Source: Pratylenchus scribneri (Eukaryota; Nematoda; Chromadorea; Rhabditida; Pratylenchidae). Taken from it: DNA of 64,000 bases. Position numbers and translations under genes: made by a program. The stretch lies in contig JAQSEB010000054.1 in assembly GCA_030063045.1 (NCBI GenBank), positions 434,001-498,000 on the forward strand. The letters run 5' to 3'. Positions 44,501 to 54,083 of this stretch are shown piece by piece. The notes under the pieces were generated by a model, which worked only from the letters and a program-made list of their open reading frames with translations, had not been told where the DNA came from and made no database searches. How positions within the stretch are numbered: the stretch's first letter is position 1; every line of letters begins with the position of its first letter.

Positions 44501-47331
44501 AATAGTTGGGTCATAATCGGCTGAAGACATCATCGGCAACTACATATATTTTCTTAACCTGCTTCGAGTTTATTATACTTTTTTTACTTCACAATTTGAC
44601 CATCTAAAATTTATTATTCTTCATTATATCTTTGCGTAACAAATTATTTACTATTTAGAATTTTTGAGAAAAAAAATTTACTTAAAATTAGATTTTTCAA
44701 AATTCTCGTCTCGTCCTCGTTCTCGCGAATTCTCGCGTTTTTGGCCAATTTCGTCTAGTCCAAAATTCTCGTCTCGTAATTTTGAACCTTCTCGTCTCGT
44801 CGAAAATTCTCGTCTCGTGATTTTCAAGACGAGCAACATCCCTGGTATATTGCCTTCCAAAATTGGTTTTTGCTTCGATGAGATATGGGCAAAAAAAACA
44901 ATGTAGATATTCATTAATCGACGAGAATCATTAATTATTCCCTAGAGTAATTTTATTCTAGTTTAAGTGAATTAAAAAAATGAATCCAGCAAATTGTGTC
45001 TTAAACTAATTATTCAATTGAACTTAATAATGGAATTCCTCCTTCATTAAAGGTTCTGCTATTCTGCAGGCACCAGAATGCATCCAGGCTCGGTAAATTT
45101 ATTAAAATTTTAATCCAAATTTGCCTTTGGAAATGATCAATTTTTTGGTTGTTTTTAGCCTTGGGATCTTCTCAGTATGGTTCAGCCGTGGTCACCTCGA
45201 CGCCTATTGATTCAAATCAGCACAATTTGCAATGCAATTTTTGTAAATTTATTATGTTTTAAAACTAATATTTGAAATTGGCTAATTCCGGACTAGCCAA
45301 TAGATTTGGATATAACTTATTTTATAGATCTCGGCTTCTAGGAATTCCAGAAATTCGAAAATAGGCTCATTCGATTTGTCAAGGTCGATTTAGTCTATGA
45401 AATTTCAATTTCAAACCGGTTTGAGCTTGTTTTGAAAAGCTGAACCATTGTTTAAACCCAAACCGGTTTTGGTTTGCAAACTTTTGCCTATTCTTTATTT
45501 AGGGTTTGAAATTGAAATTTCTTACAATAAATCGACCCTGACGAGTCGAATGAGTCTATTCTCGAGTCGGTAAGTTGCCTAGAAGCCGAGATACCCGAAA
45601 TTGGCTCGCCCAAATTGGCCAATAATATTAGCTGTAAAATATGCATTTATTTGTGGACTTTTTAAATTAATCCCATTTCCCCTTGAATAGGTCGTCTTCA
45701 TTCCAATTTTGGCCGTTGGTAAGAAAAGGTCAAAAAACAAAAAATCTCAACATTTTCAGCTATTCTAAATGTTTTATTGCTTCGACAGCTGCATTTAAGT
45801 GATAAATTGGTGCGAACTTCTTCGGAGAATTCCGCCGTCCAAGGACTGCTTTCGGCTCAACAAGTTTTTAAAAAAAATTGAATAAATTATTCAAAATTTT
45901 CCAAAATAGAAAAGTCGCCGCCGAATCACAATTACGGTTTTGACCATTTCCACATGTTTTGCCATTAGCCACGGTCCTTCGGCCGTATTTTCCATTTGGG
46001 AATTGCTCATTGGATATGAGGTGGGACTAAAGAGGGCTAATTGAGTACCTGGGCCATTCTTTTGGCATATCTCGAGAAGGAAGCAATCAATTCAGGAAGG
46101 CGATATGCCATTTGAAAGCCCAAAATATCCTCTAAAAAGTGGCCAATTCTAATTGTTTTTGTAATGTTAAAATAATTTGTAAAATAAGCAGTTTTTCCTC
46201 CAACAAACCAATTCGGGTTTATTCCACTCAAAGACATGTAACTTGTTTAAAGCCTGGATTTTATAAAATTTAAACTGGCCAAATTGTAGAGGACACTTTA
46301 GGCTTTCTAATGGTACATTGTCTTCCTGATTTGCCTATTTCCTTGTTGAATTATGGGCCAAAAACTTGGATACTTCAATAGTAGTACAGTACCCAATTTA
46401 GAATTTACCCTTAAGGCTAATAGAGGGGACTATTAAAAAACGATGGAAATAAATAAATTAAAGGGAGAAAGTAATGCATTCTTTGCGGCCATCTCAATTG
46501 CCAACGGGCTTGTCATGACTGGGAAAACGCTGAATTTCCTGTTGATGTGCATCAGTTCAAGTCATTTTCGGAATAAATTTGCCATCATTTGCATTAAAAA
46601 GTTCCCATGGGCAAGTTTTTTATACATTTTTTCTATTTAATTTGCCGCAAAAAAACATTGAATTTCCGAAAAAATTGTAACGAATATCAAATTGGATAGA
46701 GCTGCTGGTCAAAACGCATTGAATGGTATATAATTTGGTTATGGTTTGGTCAACAATTAAAGGGTTTTAAACGGTTTAAACCACATTTTGGTTTGGTCAA
46801 CAATTAAAGGGTTTTAAACGGTTTAAACCACATTTTGGTTTGGTCAACAATTAAAGGGTTTTAAACGGTTTAAACCACATTTTGGTTTGGTCAACAATTA
46901 AAGGGTTTTAAACGGTTTAAACCAATTTTGGTTTGGTCAACAATTAAAGGGTTTTAAACGGTTTAAACCACATTTTGGTTTAATGGTTCAAAATTAGGTT
47001 CGAATTGGTTAAACCAAAGCCAAAACATAATAAAATGATGCAACTTGACAAGATTAATCGATTGTTTATAAGATTTCGGGGTCTAGGATAAACCAATGAA
47101 CTATTACAATTTTTCGGCGTTTTTATTCAGTAAATTAAATCATTTTCATTTCAGTTAAATCAAAATTTCAATGCTGGGCGACGAGGACTACCAAATTCAT
47201 CGTCGCGTCGTTCCAATTTGGGCAATCCTTCCAATAATTCAGCCAAATTATTGGCTAGATCTATTTCTAGACGAGATGATGCAGAAGCCACAGTGGAAAA
47301 TGTTCAAATGATTCCACAATGTCCGAATTAA
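41556..47331 (+). CDS. Rhodopsin-class peptide GPCR (FMRFamide-receptor-like)
   Basis: Exons found in phase: 41556-41694, 41735-41808, 41856-41960, 42002-42057, 42885-42911, 42954-43045, 43091-43122, 45053-45092, 45159-45242, 45691-45718, 45760-45863, 45910-46020, 46464-46610 and 47155-47331. TM1 is [15 protein letters not shown]2 [17 protein letters not shown], and TM3 ends [15 protein letters not shown] (DRY-like site). TM4 reads [20 protein letters not shown]5 [23 protein letters not shown]6 [18 protein letters not shown] and TM7 [19 protein letters not shown]. The N-tail has an NSSS glycosylation site. At least one exon for extracellular loop 2 (phase 0 in, length 2 mod 3) is missing between 43123 and 45052, where elements B5 and H2 sit. 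The last intron uses a GC donor (CATGG|GCAAGT). The ligand is unknown; resemblance to nematode FLP receptors is from memory. Confidence 0.72.
42066..42850. mobile_element. Foldback element family E, copy E2, carrying minisatellite
   Basis: ACCGTATTTCCTCTATAATT at the left and ATAGTGAATTTACGGT at the right, in GPCR intron 4. The interior holds a 29-bp-family minisatellite, so here the tandem repeat is inside a mobile element. Confidence 0.7.
42185..42698. repeat. Minisatellite related to the 29-bp family
   Basis: About 19 units of GCCCCATTCTGATTTTTTGTG-type (20-28 bp), the same core as in the NST introns but with TTTTTGTG in place of TGTAATTGTG. One unit keeps the ATTTGCAATTCTG form. Open minus frames of up to 174 codons through it are artefacts. 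Confidence 0.85.
44065..44844. mobile_element. hAT-like non-autonomous element H2 (780 bp)
   Basis: Termini CAGGGGTTTTGCTCGTCTCG and, inverted, CAGGGATGTTGCTCGTCTTG, flanked by exact 8-bp repeats GTATATTG (44057-44064 and 44845-44852). Sub-terminal CTCGTCTCG tracts are inverted relative to each other. The interior contains the CTGCGCGGCCATTTTTAG motif shared with H1, and a tRNA-like stretch at 44281-44347. No transposase. Confidence 0.88.
44281..44347 (+). other. tRNA-like sequence inside H2
   Basis: Has a tRNA A-box-like block (TAGCGCAGTTGGTAGAG) and a B-box-like block (GAGTTCAATTCCA) at nearly normal spacing. Stems are degraded, so this is a tRNA-derived remnant rather than a gene. Confidence 0.5.
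45265..45630. mobile_element. Foldback element family A, copy A4
   Basis: Outer arms TTGAAATTGGCTAATTCCGG and CCGAAATTGGCTCG; inner arms ATTCGATTTGTCAAGGTCG and CGACCCTGACGAGTCGAAT. It lies in the GPCR intron between 45242 and 45691. Confidence 0.75.
46072..46359. mobile_element. Foldback element family B, copy B6
   Basis: TTGGCATATCTCGAGAAGGA to CCTTGTTGAATTATGGGCC, in the GPCR intron between 46020 and 46464. Confidence 0.72.
46731..47100. mobile_element. Foldback element family C, copy C2, with 47-bp tandem repeat
   Basis: Lies in the last GPCR intron. The left part contains five tandem units (46745-46985) of GGTTTGGTCAACAATTAAAG followed by GGTTTTAAACGGTTTAAACC. The right end, ATTTCGGGGTCTAGGATAAACC, matches the end of C1. 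Confidence 0.6.
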
Positions 47332-47380
47332 AAAATCATTTTATAAACATATCTAAAATTAAATGTATTTTATGGACAAT

Positions 47381-48275
47381 TTCGGAAATTGCACGTTCCT
47401 GGAATTAGATAGATGTTAAGCTAGCCAATTTAGGAAATCTCGGGTTTAAGGTAGGGTTCAGCGGTACCGGTACTTTGGACCAAAATCGGTACCGGTACTT
47501 GCCGGTACCAGCCTACTCGGTATTCGGTACCGGTACTGGGTTTAGGGTCGGTACCCGGTACCGGTACTCGACACGGTCGGTACCGGTACTAGTCGGTACT
47601 GACGGTACTGGAGAAAAAATGGTAAAAAATCATAAAAATTTTTAAAAAAAACAATTTTTTTTTTTCTTTCAAAAATTTTTGATACAGAGAAATAAAAAAT
47701 AGCTTCATAAGATTTAAATTTGACTGAAATTTTCATTTTAAAGAAAAAAATTTAAAAAAAAATAAAAATTTGGCCAAAAATGCCATTTTAGGGGGTGCAT
47801 GTCAGTACCGACTAGTACCGAGTTGAAAAAACGGTACCGGTAGTACCGATGTCGGTACCGGTACTGGCAAAATCGGTACCGGTACTGGGCAAAGGCCGGT
47901 ACTTCGGTACCAGTACCGACCGGTACTACGGTACCGCTGAACCCTAGTTTAAGGCAAACACAGGAGACTTGAAAATACCTAGGCTCATTCGATTCGCAAG
48001 TGTCGATTTAATCTTTGAAATCTCAATTTCAGACCCGAAATAAAGAAGAGGCAAAAGTTAATAAACCAAACCCGGTTTGGGTTTAAACAATTCAATTTTT
48101 CAAAACAAATACTCAAATCGGTTTTAAAATCGAAATTTCTTAGACTAAATTGGACTATGTCGAATTGAATGAAACGATTCTCGATTTGTAAAAAATCAAG
48201 AAGTCGAAATTTGCAAAATTGGCCGCTAAAAAGGCCACTAGCTAATTTTAGAAATGCCAAATTTTCGAAATTGTC
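47381..48275. mobile_element. Foldback element family A, copy A5, interrupted by H3
   Basis: ATTTCGGAAATTGCACGTTC...AATCTCGGGTTTAAGG then H3, then ATTCGATTCGCAAGTGTCG and the right arm ending at TTTTCGAAATTG. It lies between the GPCR stop codon and the SREK1-like gene. Confidence 0.72.
47452..47946. mobile_element. hAT-like non-autonomous element H3 (495 bp)
   Basis: Inverted ends TAGGGTTCAGCGGTACCG / CGGTACCGCTGAACCCTA with exact 8-bp flanking repeats GTTTAAGG (47444-47451 and 47947-47954). Sub-terminal regions are dense in GGTACCGGTACT motifs in both orientations. No coding capacity. Confidence 0.88.
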
Positions 48276-48380
48276 TGTAATGAATGTGTATAAAAACTCA
48301 GGAATTATTTTTTTTTCCAATTTTATCCGAAAATAATCAAAAATAAAATTAAATAATGAAATAATTAAAAATAAAATCAT

Positions 48381-51300
48381 TCATTCTTCATCATTGGATT
48401 CCCCCTTTTGTTGTTGATGTTTGATTTTCACTTTTTCCAGCAGTCGTTCACGCAAATTTTCCTCCTCTTCCATATTGCTGTCGGTTGGTGGCTCTTGTTT
48501 AGGCGTCTTTTTCTGCGGCGAAATGTCCATTGGCGAAGGTGCTTCTGGAATAATTTGAAAAAATTAATAATTAAAAATTATTTTTATTGAGATTATTAAT
48601 TAATTTTAGCTGCCCTTTAAATAATTCCCACGGAAAGATGAATAAAGACAATTAAATTTTTCAAATTTTTTTTTAATAAAAAGGCATAAAAAATTGTTGG
48701 CTGTCATTGGGTATCGAACCGACGACCCCAAGGAAAAAAAGAAACAGCCTTACCACTAAACTACACCCGACACATAAGCTTTTTCAAATAAGTAATTGAA
48801 AAAGACCTTTGCTTTTATTAGATATTTTTGAAAAATGTGCAAAAATTGAAATAAATTTGAATGAATTTCCTATATGTTTAAAGAAAATTCATTGATAAAA
48901 TGGGCAATATATTGATTATTGGTACGAAAATATTTAAATGTTTTAATAAAAATTAAAAAAAAAACTTTAAAATAATTAAATTTTCTAATAAAAAATTGCT
49001 CAAAAATAATTAAATTTTCTAATAAAAAATACCTCAAAAATTTTTAAATATTCCAAAAATAAAACCAAAACCCACCAATATCAGTCCGGGTTGAAGTCGA
49101 TTCCGAATCGGTGCCAGCTGCCTCCTTTTTCACTGTCTTCTTCGGCGAATCTTCTACCGACCGTTTGCTCTTTTTGCTGCTTTTTTCCTTAAAAATGCAT
49201 AAAATCCAACCAAAAATATCCAAAAAATTTTACCTCTCGTTCTTTCTCCTTTTTCACGGAACGAGAACGACTTCGTTTCCGGTCCTTTTTCCCATTTCCT
49301 TCTTTGTCCTTTTTGCTGCTTCGTTCTTTCTCCTTTTCACGTTTTGATGATTTTCCCACCGGCGAATGGTCACGGGAACGGCTTCTCTTCTTCTTTTTGC
49401 TGCTTCGATCCACCTGTGATAATAATTTTGTTATTAATTTGGTAATGAATTTCGTTATTTCCCCTTATCGAATGTACCGCATTTTTTCTAATAAAAGTCC
49501 CCTCTAATAATATAAGCCCTCTCTCTATTTGAAGCCACCATCCATATTTTTAAGGTGAAAAGGGTAAAGAAATAATAATAATTTTTTGCCTCCTTTGAAG
49601 AGCCTTTGAAATTTATTAGGTATTAGCCTCGAGACTTCTAATAGAGGAAATACGGTAATTTTTACACACAGTTTTTCCCCTCTTTTTTTTTTGTTGATCC
49701 TCATAAATTTTCGTCTTTTGATGTTCTATTCTAATAATTAGGGAGCGGATTTTTATTTTTGAACTTTTTTTTTTTTTTGCTTGCATCAGTATAAATGATG
49801 TTTTTGTGCATTTATTTAATATTTTTTGAGGAAATTTTTGACCTATTTTACCTATTTTGCCACTTTTCGAGTGAAAATTTCACTATTTAAAATGCAATAT
49901 TATTTTGGTGGAGTTTTGAACCTATTTTTGGGCAAATTTCCCGAAAAAAACACCAATTTTTGCGTTTTTTGGAACCTAAAAATCCGGTCACCCTACTAAT
50001 AATAATTATATTGCCTAAAATACTAATTAACTTGTGAAATAAATAATTTAAAGAATTCGGCGGTTCTAATTTTTATTTATTTGTTTTTACTCACCGATGA
50101 GCGCTTTTTTGACCGGGAACGACGCCGACTGGACGACCGTTTTCGACGGCTATCACGCGAACGGGAGCGAGTTCGGCTACGGCGCCTGCGCCTTCGAGAA
50201 TATGAACTGCTCCGGCTCCGACTACGGCTTCGGGATCGACGCCGGCGAGTGCTCCGGGATCGAGACCTTAAAAATTGGGGATTTTAAATTAATATTTTTA
50301 AGGGGAAAATGGAGGAAAATATGGTTTTTAGTCGGAAATTTTAGTGTCGAATAAGTACCCTTATTTTAATGTCGAAGTACCCTTATTTTTTGTCAGTTTA
50401 TGTAGGTTAAAAAAGAGTGGTTTCTTTATCAAATACTGGACAGATTTTATTAATTTTAATTTAATGTTAGAATATGATAAAGGAATCCTCATTTAAATAT
50501 TAGACAAATTTTTTGGATTATTTTAGCTATATTTAAATGTGAAATTAATGATGCAATTTGCAATTGGGCAAAAAATAGGCACTTGTTTCCTTTACATCCC
50601 CTTTTTTGGTAAGTGAAGCTCTCCTAGTCCTTAACCTATGAGAGTCATCATAGGTTTAGGTTTGGAGTCATTAGGGGATAGGTTACGGATGTAGTTCAAA
50701 CCCTAACATCCTAAGGGGGATTCCTCACTTTTATTTTTCCACTGTCCACCAAAAAAGGGGTAGTAGTAAATTCCAGCTTCCACAAGTACCATAAAATATG
50801 TGATTTTTACTCATAAATTTAAAAAATAAAAATTGGTGCCTGTGGTATAACCCCAAATCTAAAGTTTATTCTATGCGAAACCTTGAGTTTATTCTACTCG
50901 AAACTTAAAGTTTAATTAAAACTCAAGTCTTAAGTTTATTCTATTCTAAACTAAATACTAAAGTTCGAATCGGTGCAATATTAAAAATTTCAAACCTTGA
51001 ACGCGATCGCTTCTTTGTTGATGATGAGGCCGGCGATGTGCGAAGATTTGATGATGAGGAGGCAGAGGGCAAAGCACCACCGGGCAATGCACCGGGGGAA
51101 TATCCGCGACCTGGAAAACAATTTATGAAATTATATAATATTAAAAAAAACTTGAGTTTCGTTAATTATTTCAAGTTGGCGAAAATCTAGCCAGCCACTT
51201 TTAGCCATCTTTTCTGGAAAGTTTCCTATATCGATGGCATACACCAGAAAATTCCAACTTTTAAAAGCTTAAAGTTGCTTCGAGATATTAGCCAAAAACC

Positions 51301-53558
51301 GGTTTAAAAAATTGAAATTTTTCGGTTTGCCCAGGTAAAACTTTTTTCCTTTTGATTTTTGGGTTTTGGACCCGGAGAGAGGGGGGTAAGTTAGAGTTTT
51401 AGCTACAAAATGATATATAGTTTGTGGGGTCTAAACTCAAAACCCAGGCCTGTGGAGGCCGGCAAAAATTGGTACCTCGGCACTTTTCCCTTTGTGGCCG
51501 AATGGTTAAGATAGAGGGAGTTAGCAGAGGTCGCGGGTTCGAATCCGACCATGGGTAGATAATTTTTTTAGAGGTTTTCGATGATGGGGATTACGAATTT
51601 GAGGTTTATTTTGAAAATTTAACCGGTTCAAAATTTTAAACCGGTTCTGCGTGAGTTGAATTTTGATTAGAAAAATGCGGAATGTATTCTAATTGTGGAA
51701 TATAACCCTTCTAGGAATCTTTTAAAGCGCGATAGCGCTTTCTTACTACCGTCCCACGTATTCCTTCCGTCCCCATTTTCAGAACCAGCGGGCTTGTCCC
51801 GCTGGTTCTTTCTTAAATTACATAAAATTTAACCTAAATCCATGGTTCCACCAATTGCGCCGGCCTTAATTGCCTCCTCCACCTCTTCCAACGATTGTTC
51901 CGCCGTTTTTCGTTGTGGTTTGATTATTGCAACTTTGGAATGTTGAATCCTTAATTTTCAATTCAATTTTAATCGAAATGAAAGTTTAGTTGGTACCCGT
52001 TGGTATCCTTTTTAAAAAATTGAATTTATTTTTGCTTTGAAACGCACATTTTAGAGATTTTCGAAGCCGGATAATTCGAATTTGGCATTTGTTTTGAATT
52101 TTGATTTTATCACGCCAAATGGTTCAAAAATCGGTTTAAATTTCTAAAATTTTATTTCGTTTTGCGGTTAATCCCATTCTATTGAAGAAATAAATTTCCA
52201 AACCGGTTTTGAACCATTCGGAATGATCTGTGAATTCAAAACAAATGTCAAATTCGGGATTCCCTGACCTCGAAAACCCTAAAACACGCATTTTAAGGAA
52301 AAAAATAAATAATTTTTTCCAAAAAAAAAACCAACAGAACTATTCCCTATTACCAATAAATTTATATAAAATTAACCGTAAAATGCGCCCTTGGAATTCC
52401 AGTGAATCGCTGTTCTGTAGGGCCAATGGAACTGAGGCCTGTTGCGAGAATTCAACATAGGCATAATCGCAGGGCAAATATTCATTGCCGGCTGCCATTC
52501 TCAAATACATTACCTGAATATAATTAAATGGATTAAACTTTCGTAAATTAGTTACCTCTCCAATGCAAGCATTAAAGAAATTTAACAATTGTTCACCATC
52601 GCAGCCTTTCGGCAAATTGCCAACATACACAGTGCGTCGAATTTCTTCAACCTGTGAATTTTTAAGGATTTTTCGGTTTTATAGTTAAGATATTGGCTAC
52701 GGTTTAAAGTAAGGTTAGGTTTTATGGCTAGCTAGTGTTTAAAATTTTGTAAATTTTCGACTCAAACTGATGAGAAGACCCTACACATTAGCAAAATTTA
52801 GGTCTCGGGTTCGAATCCGCACAGAGGCAAATTATTTTTTTCGAATTCGGTAAGCATTTTTGTAAATCTTAAAGTGCATTTCTAGTCAAAATAGAATAAT
52901 AAAGACTAAAAACGAGTTGTAAAACCTCTAAAATATTGCCACAATATATTATATCCCCTTAAAACCTTTGCTGGTTCAGTTGTTGGAGGCAACGGCGGAT
53001 AGGCGGGCAGACCGAGGGCAGCAAAAGTTGGATCAATCGTGACAATCTAATTTGGAAATAATTAACAAAGATAAAATTAATAAATCAAACCATTTTCTGG
53101 CCATCGCCAATATCCTGCACTTGATTACTAATGTGTGGGGGCAGCTGTCTTTGTCCGGGTAAAGCCAATGAACCACCTTGAATTGCGGCCTCCTCTTCCG
53201 GAATTGTATCTATAAAGCATTTAAATAAATTCAAAATTATGTAAATGAATTACTTGACGTTGCCGGAATGCAAACCAGCGCCCGGTCAAGGAAGACAGTA
53301 TTTGTCAAATGTTGGCCAACATCAACTCCGCTCTCGCTTTCAAATTTTACATATGCAAATTTTGCTTGTTGGCTTGCCTGGGCAACCATAAAATCGGAGG
53401 GATAAAGCTGCAAATAAAAGAATTGTGATTATTGTCTTTAAAACTGAATTAAAAACCTTAAACTCTTCAATTCGTCCAACATAACCAAAAAGTGTTTGAA
53501 TTTGCTCCTTTGTAGCATATGGTGAAATATTACTGACGTGCAAAACTCGTATGCTCAT
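48381..53558 (-). CDS. SREK1-like: SREK1-like splicing regulator (two RRMs, RS domain)
   Basis: Twelve exons in phase encode 515 aa: 53457-53558, 53254-53407, 53091-53209, 52966-53046, 52556-52651, 52377-52513, 51834-51949, 50996-51110, 50095-50266, 49234-49413, 49076-49187 and 48381-48544. RRM1 (about 4-80) starts VLHVSNISPYATKEQI with RNP1-like KFAYVKFES. RRM2 (about 157-232) has RTVYVGNLP and YAYVEFSQ, followed by IQHSKVAIIKP, the same junction as in vertebrate SREK1 (HSNNAIVKP). Residues 300-365 are an Arg/Ser repeat domain and 365-515 are Lys/Glu/Ser rich. Such proteins act in the nucleus in splice-site choice with other SR proteins. It is divergent from CPSF6 with 525 bp between start codons. 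Introns hold element E3, hairpins and tRNA-like remnants. Confidence 0.85.
48699..48773 (-). other. Degenerate tRNA-like sequence in SREK1 intron
   Basis: On the minus strand an A-box-like TAGTTTAGTGGTAAGG and a perfect B-box-like GGTTCGATACC lie about 30 bp apart. The anticodon arm is a T run, and the acceptor and T stems do not pair fully. Probably a tRNA pseudogene or SINE head. Confidence 0.5.
49476..49656. mobile_element. Foldback element family E, copy E3
   Basis: ACCGCATTTTTTCTAATAAA at the left and AATAGAGGAAATACGGT at the right, in a SREK1 intron. Confidence 0.65.
50598..50761. mobile_element. Small foldback element in SREK1 intron
   Basis: Ends CCCCTTTTTTGGT and ACCAAAAAAGGGG are perfect inverted repeats about 160 bp apart. 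The inner sequence is imperfectly inverted (AAGTGAAGCTCTCC / GGGATTCCTCACTT). No clear target duplication. Confidence 0.5.
51494..51562 (+). other. tRNA-like sequence in SREK1 intron
   Basis: A-box-like TGGCCGAATGGTTAAGA and a perfect B-box consensus GGTTCGAATCC (51536-51546). The acceptor stem does not pair, so it is not called a functional tRNA. Confidence 0.5.
51724..51741. other. Small perfect hairpin
   Basis: AAAGCGC-GATA-GCGCTTT, a 7-bp stem in intron 7 of the SREK1-like gene. Confidence 0.55.
51781..51809. other. 12-bp perfect stem-loop beside a 5' splice site
   Basis: AGAACCAGCGGG, loop CTTGT, CCCGCTGGTTCT. In the SREK1 pre-mRNA (minus strand) it starts about 24 nt after the donor of exon 7 (exon end 51834). 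It is strikingly GC-rich against its surroundings. Confidence 0.65.
52808..52818 (+). other. Isolated B-box-like motif
   Basis: A perfect GGTTCGAATCC sits in a SREK1 intron. The sequence 30-60 bp upstream has no convincing A box, so only the 3' half of a tRNA-like element is left. Confidence 0.4.
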
Positions 53559-54083
53559 TTTGGAATTAATTTTACAATTGCATTAATGAATTGAGGTCTA
53601 AAAAACAATAAAATTTAGGGTAAAGCTTCTCCTTTTCAATTTTTTCGCTCGAAATTGAAAAGGGCTATTAATGCGAAACTTTCAAATTTTCGCGTAAAAC
53701 AATCAATAAATTGAGTCTGTCTCAAACAGAAAAGAAAAAGAAGTTGTGATGAGCGTGTTAATAATGGGTGGAGAGTGGAGACTGGAGAGGGATCGAAAGC
53801 ACACGAAGAAAGAGCCAGAGAATGGGACGGATCGGATATTCCGGAGCCCAATGGCCGGATCTGATTCGCGCGAATCAGAGGATTTTGTTCTGTGATAAAT
53901 GTGGCATTTATATTAAAAAATGGCCTGGTTCTTTTTGGCCAATAAGCTTTAATTTAGTAGTAAAATTAACTTCGTTTTTAACTTAATTCCAACTCCAACA
54001 AGCGCCATCCCTTATTGGTTAATGGTTATTCTAAAAAAAGTGACAATTTTAGAGTATTGTTTACAAACAATCAAACAAAATAA
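53559..54083. promoter_or_regulatory. Divergent intergenic region (SREK1-like / CPSF6)
   Basis: 525 bp separate the two start codons of oppositely transcribed RNA-processing genes, so both promoters must lie here or overlap. The central part (53750-53880) is GC-richer than its surroundings. No TATA box at a convincing position was seen. Confidence 0.5.

Larger units (their letters stand above)
43803..44890. mobile_element. Foldback element family B, copy B5, interrupted by H2
   Basis: GGCCATATCTCGAGAAGGAT at the left and GCTTCGATGAGATATGGGC at the right. The right arm is split at GTATATTG by the 780-bp element H2. Confidence 0.8.

Noticed and set aside
48699..48773. Functional tRNA gene
   Set aside because: The B box is perfect but acceptor and T stems have mismatches and the anticodon loop is a T run.
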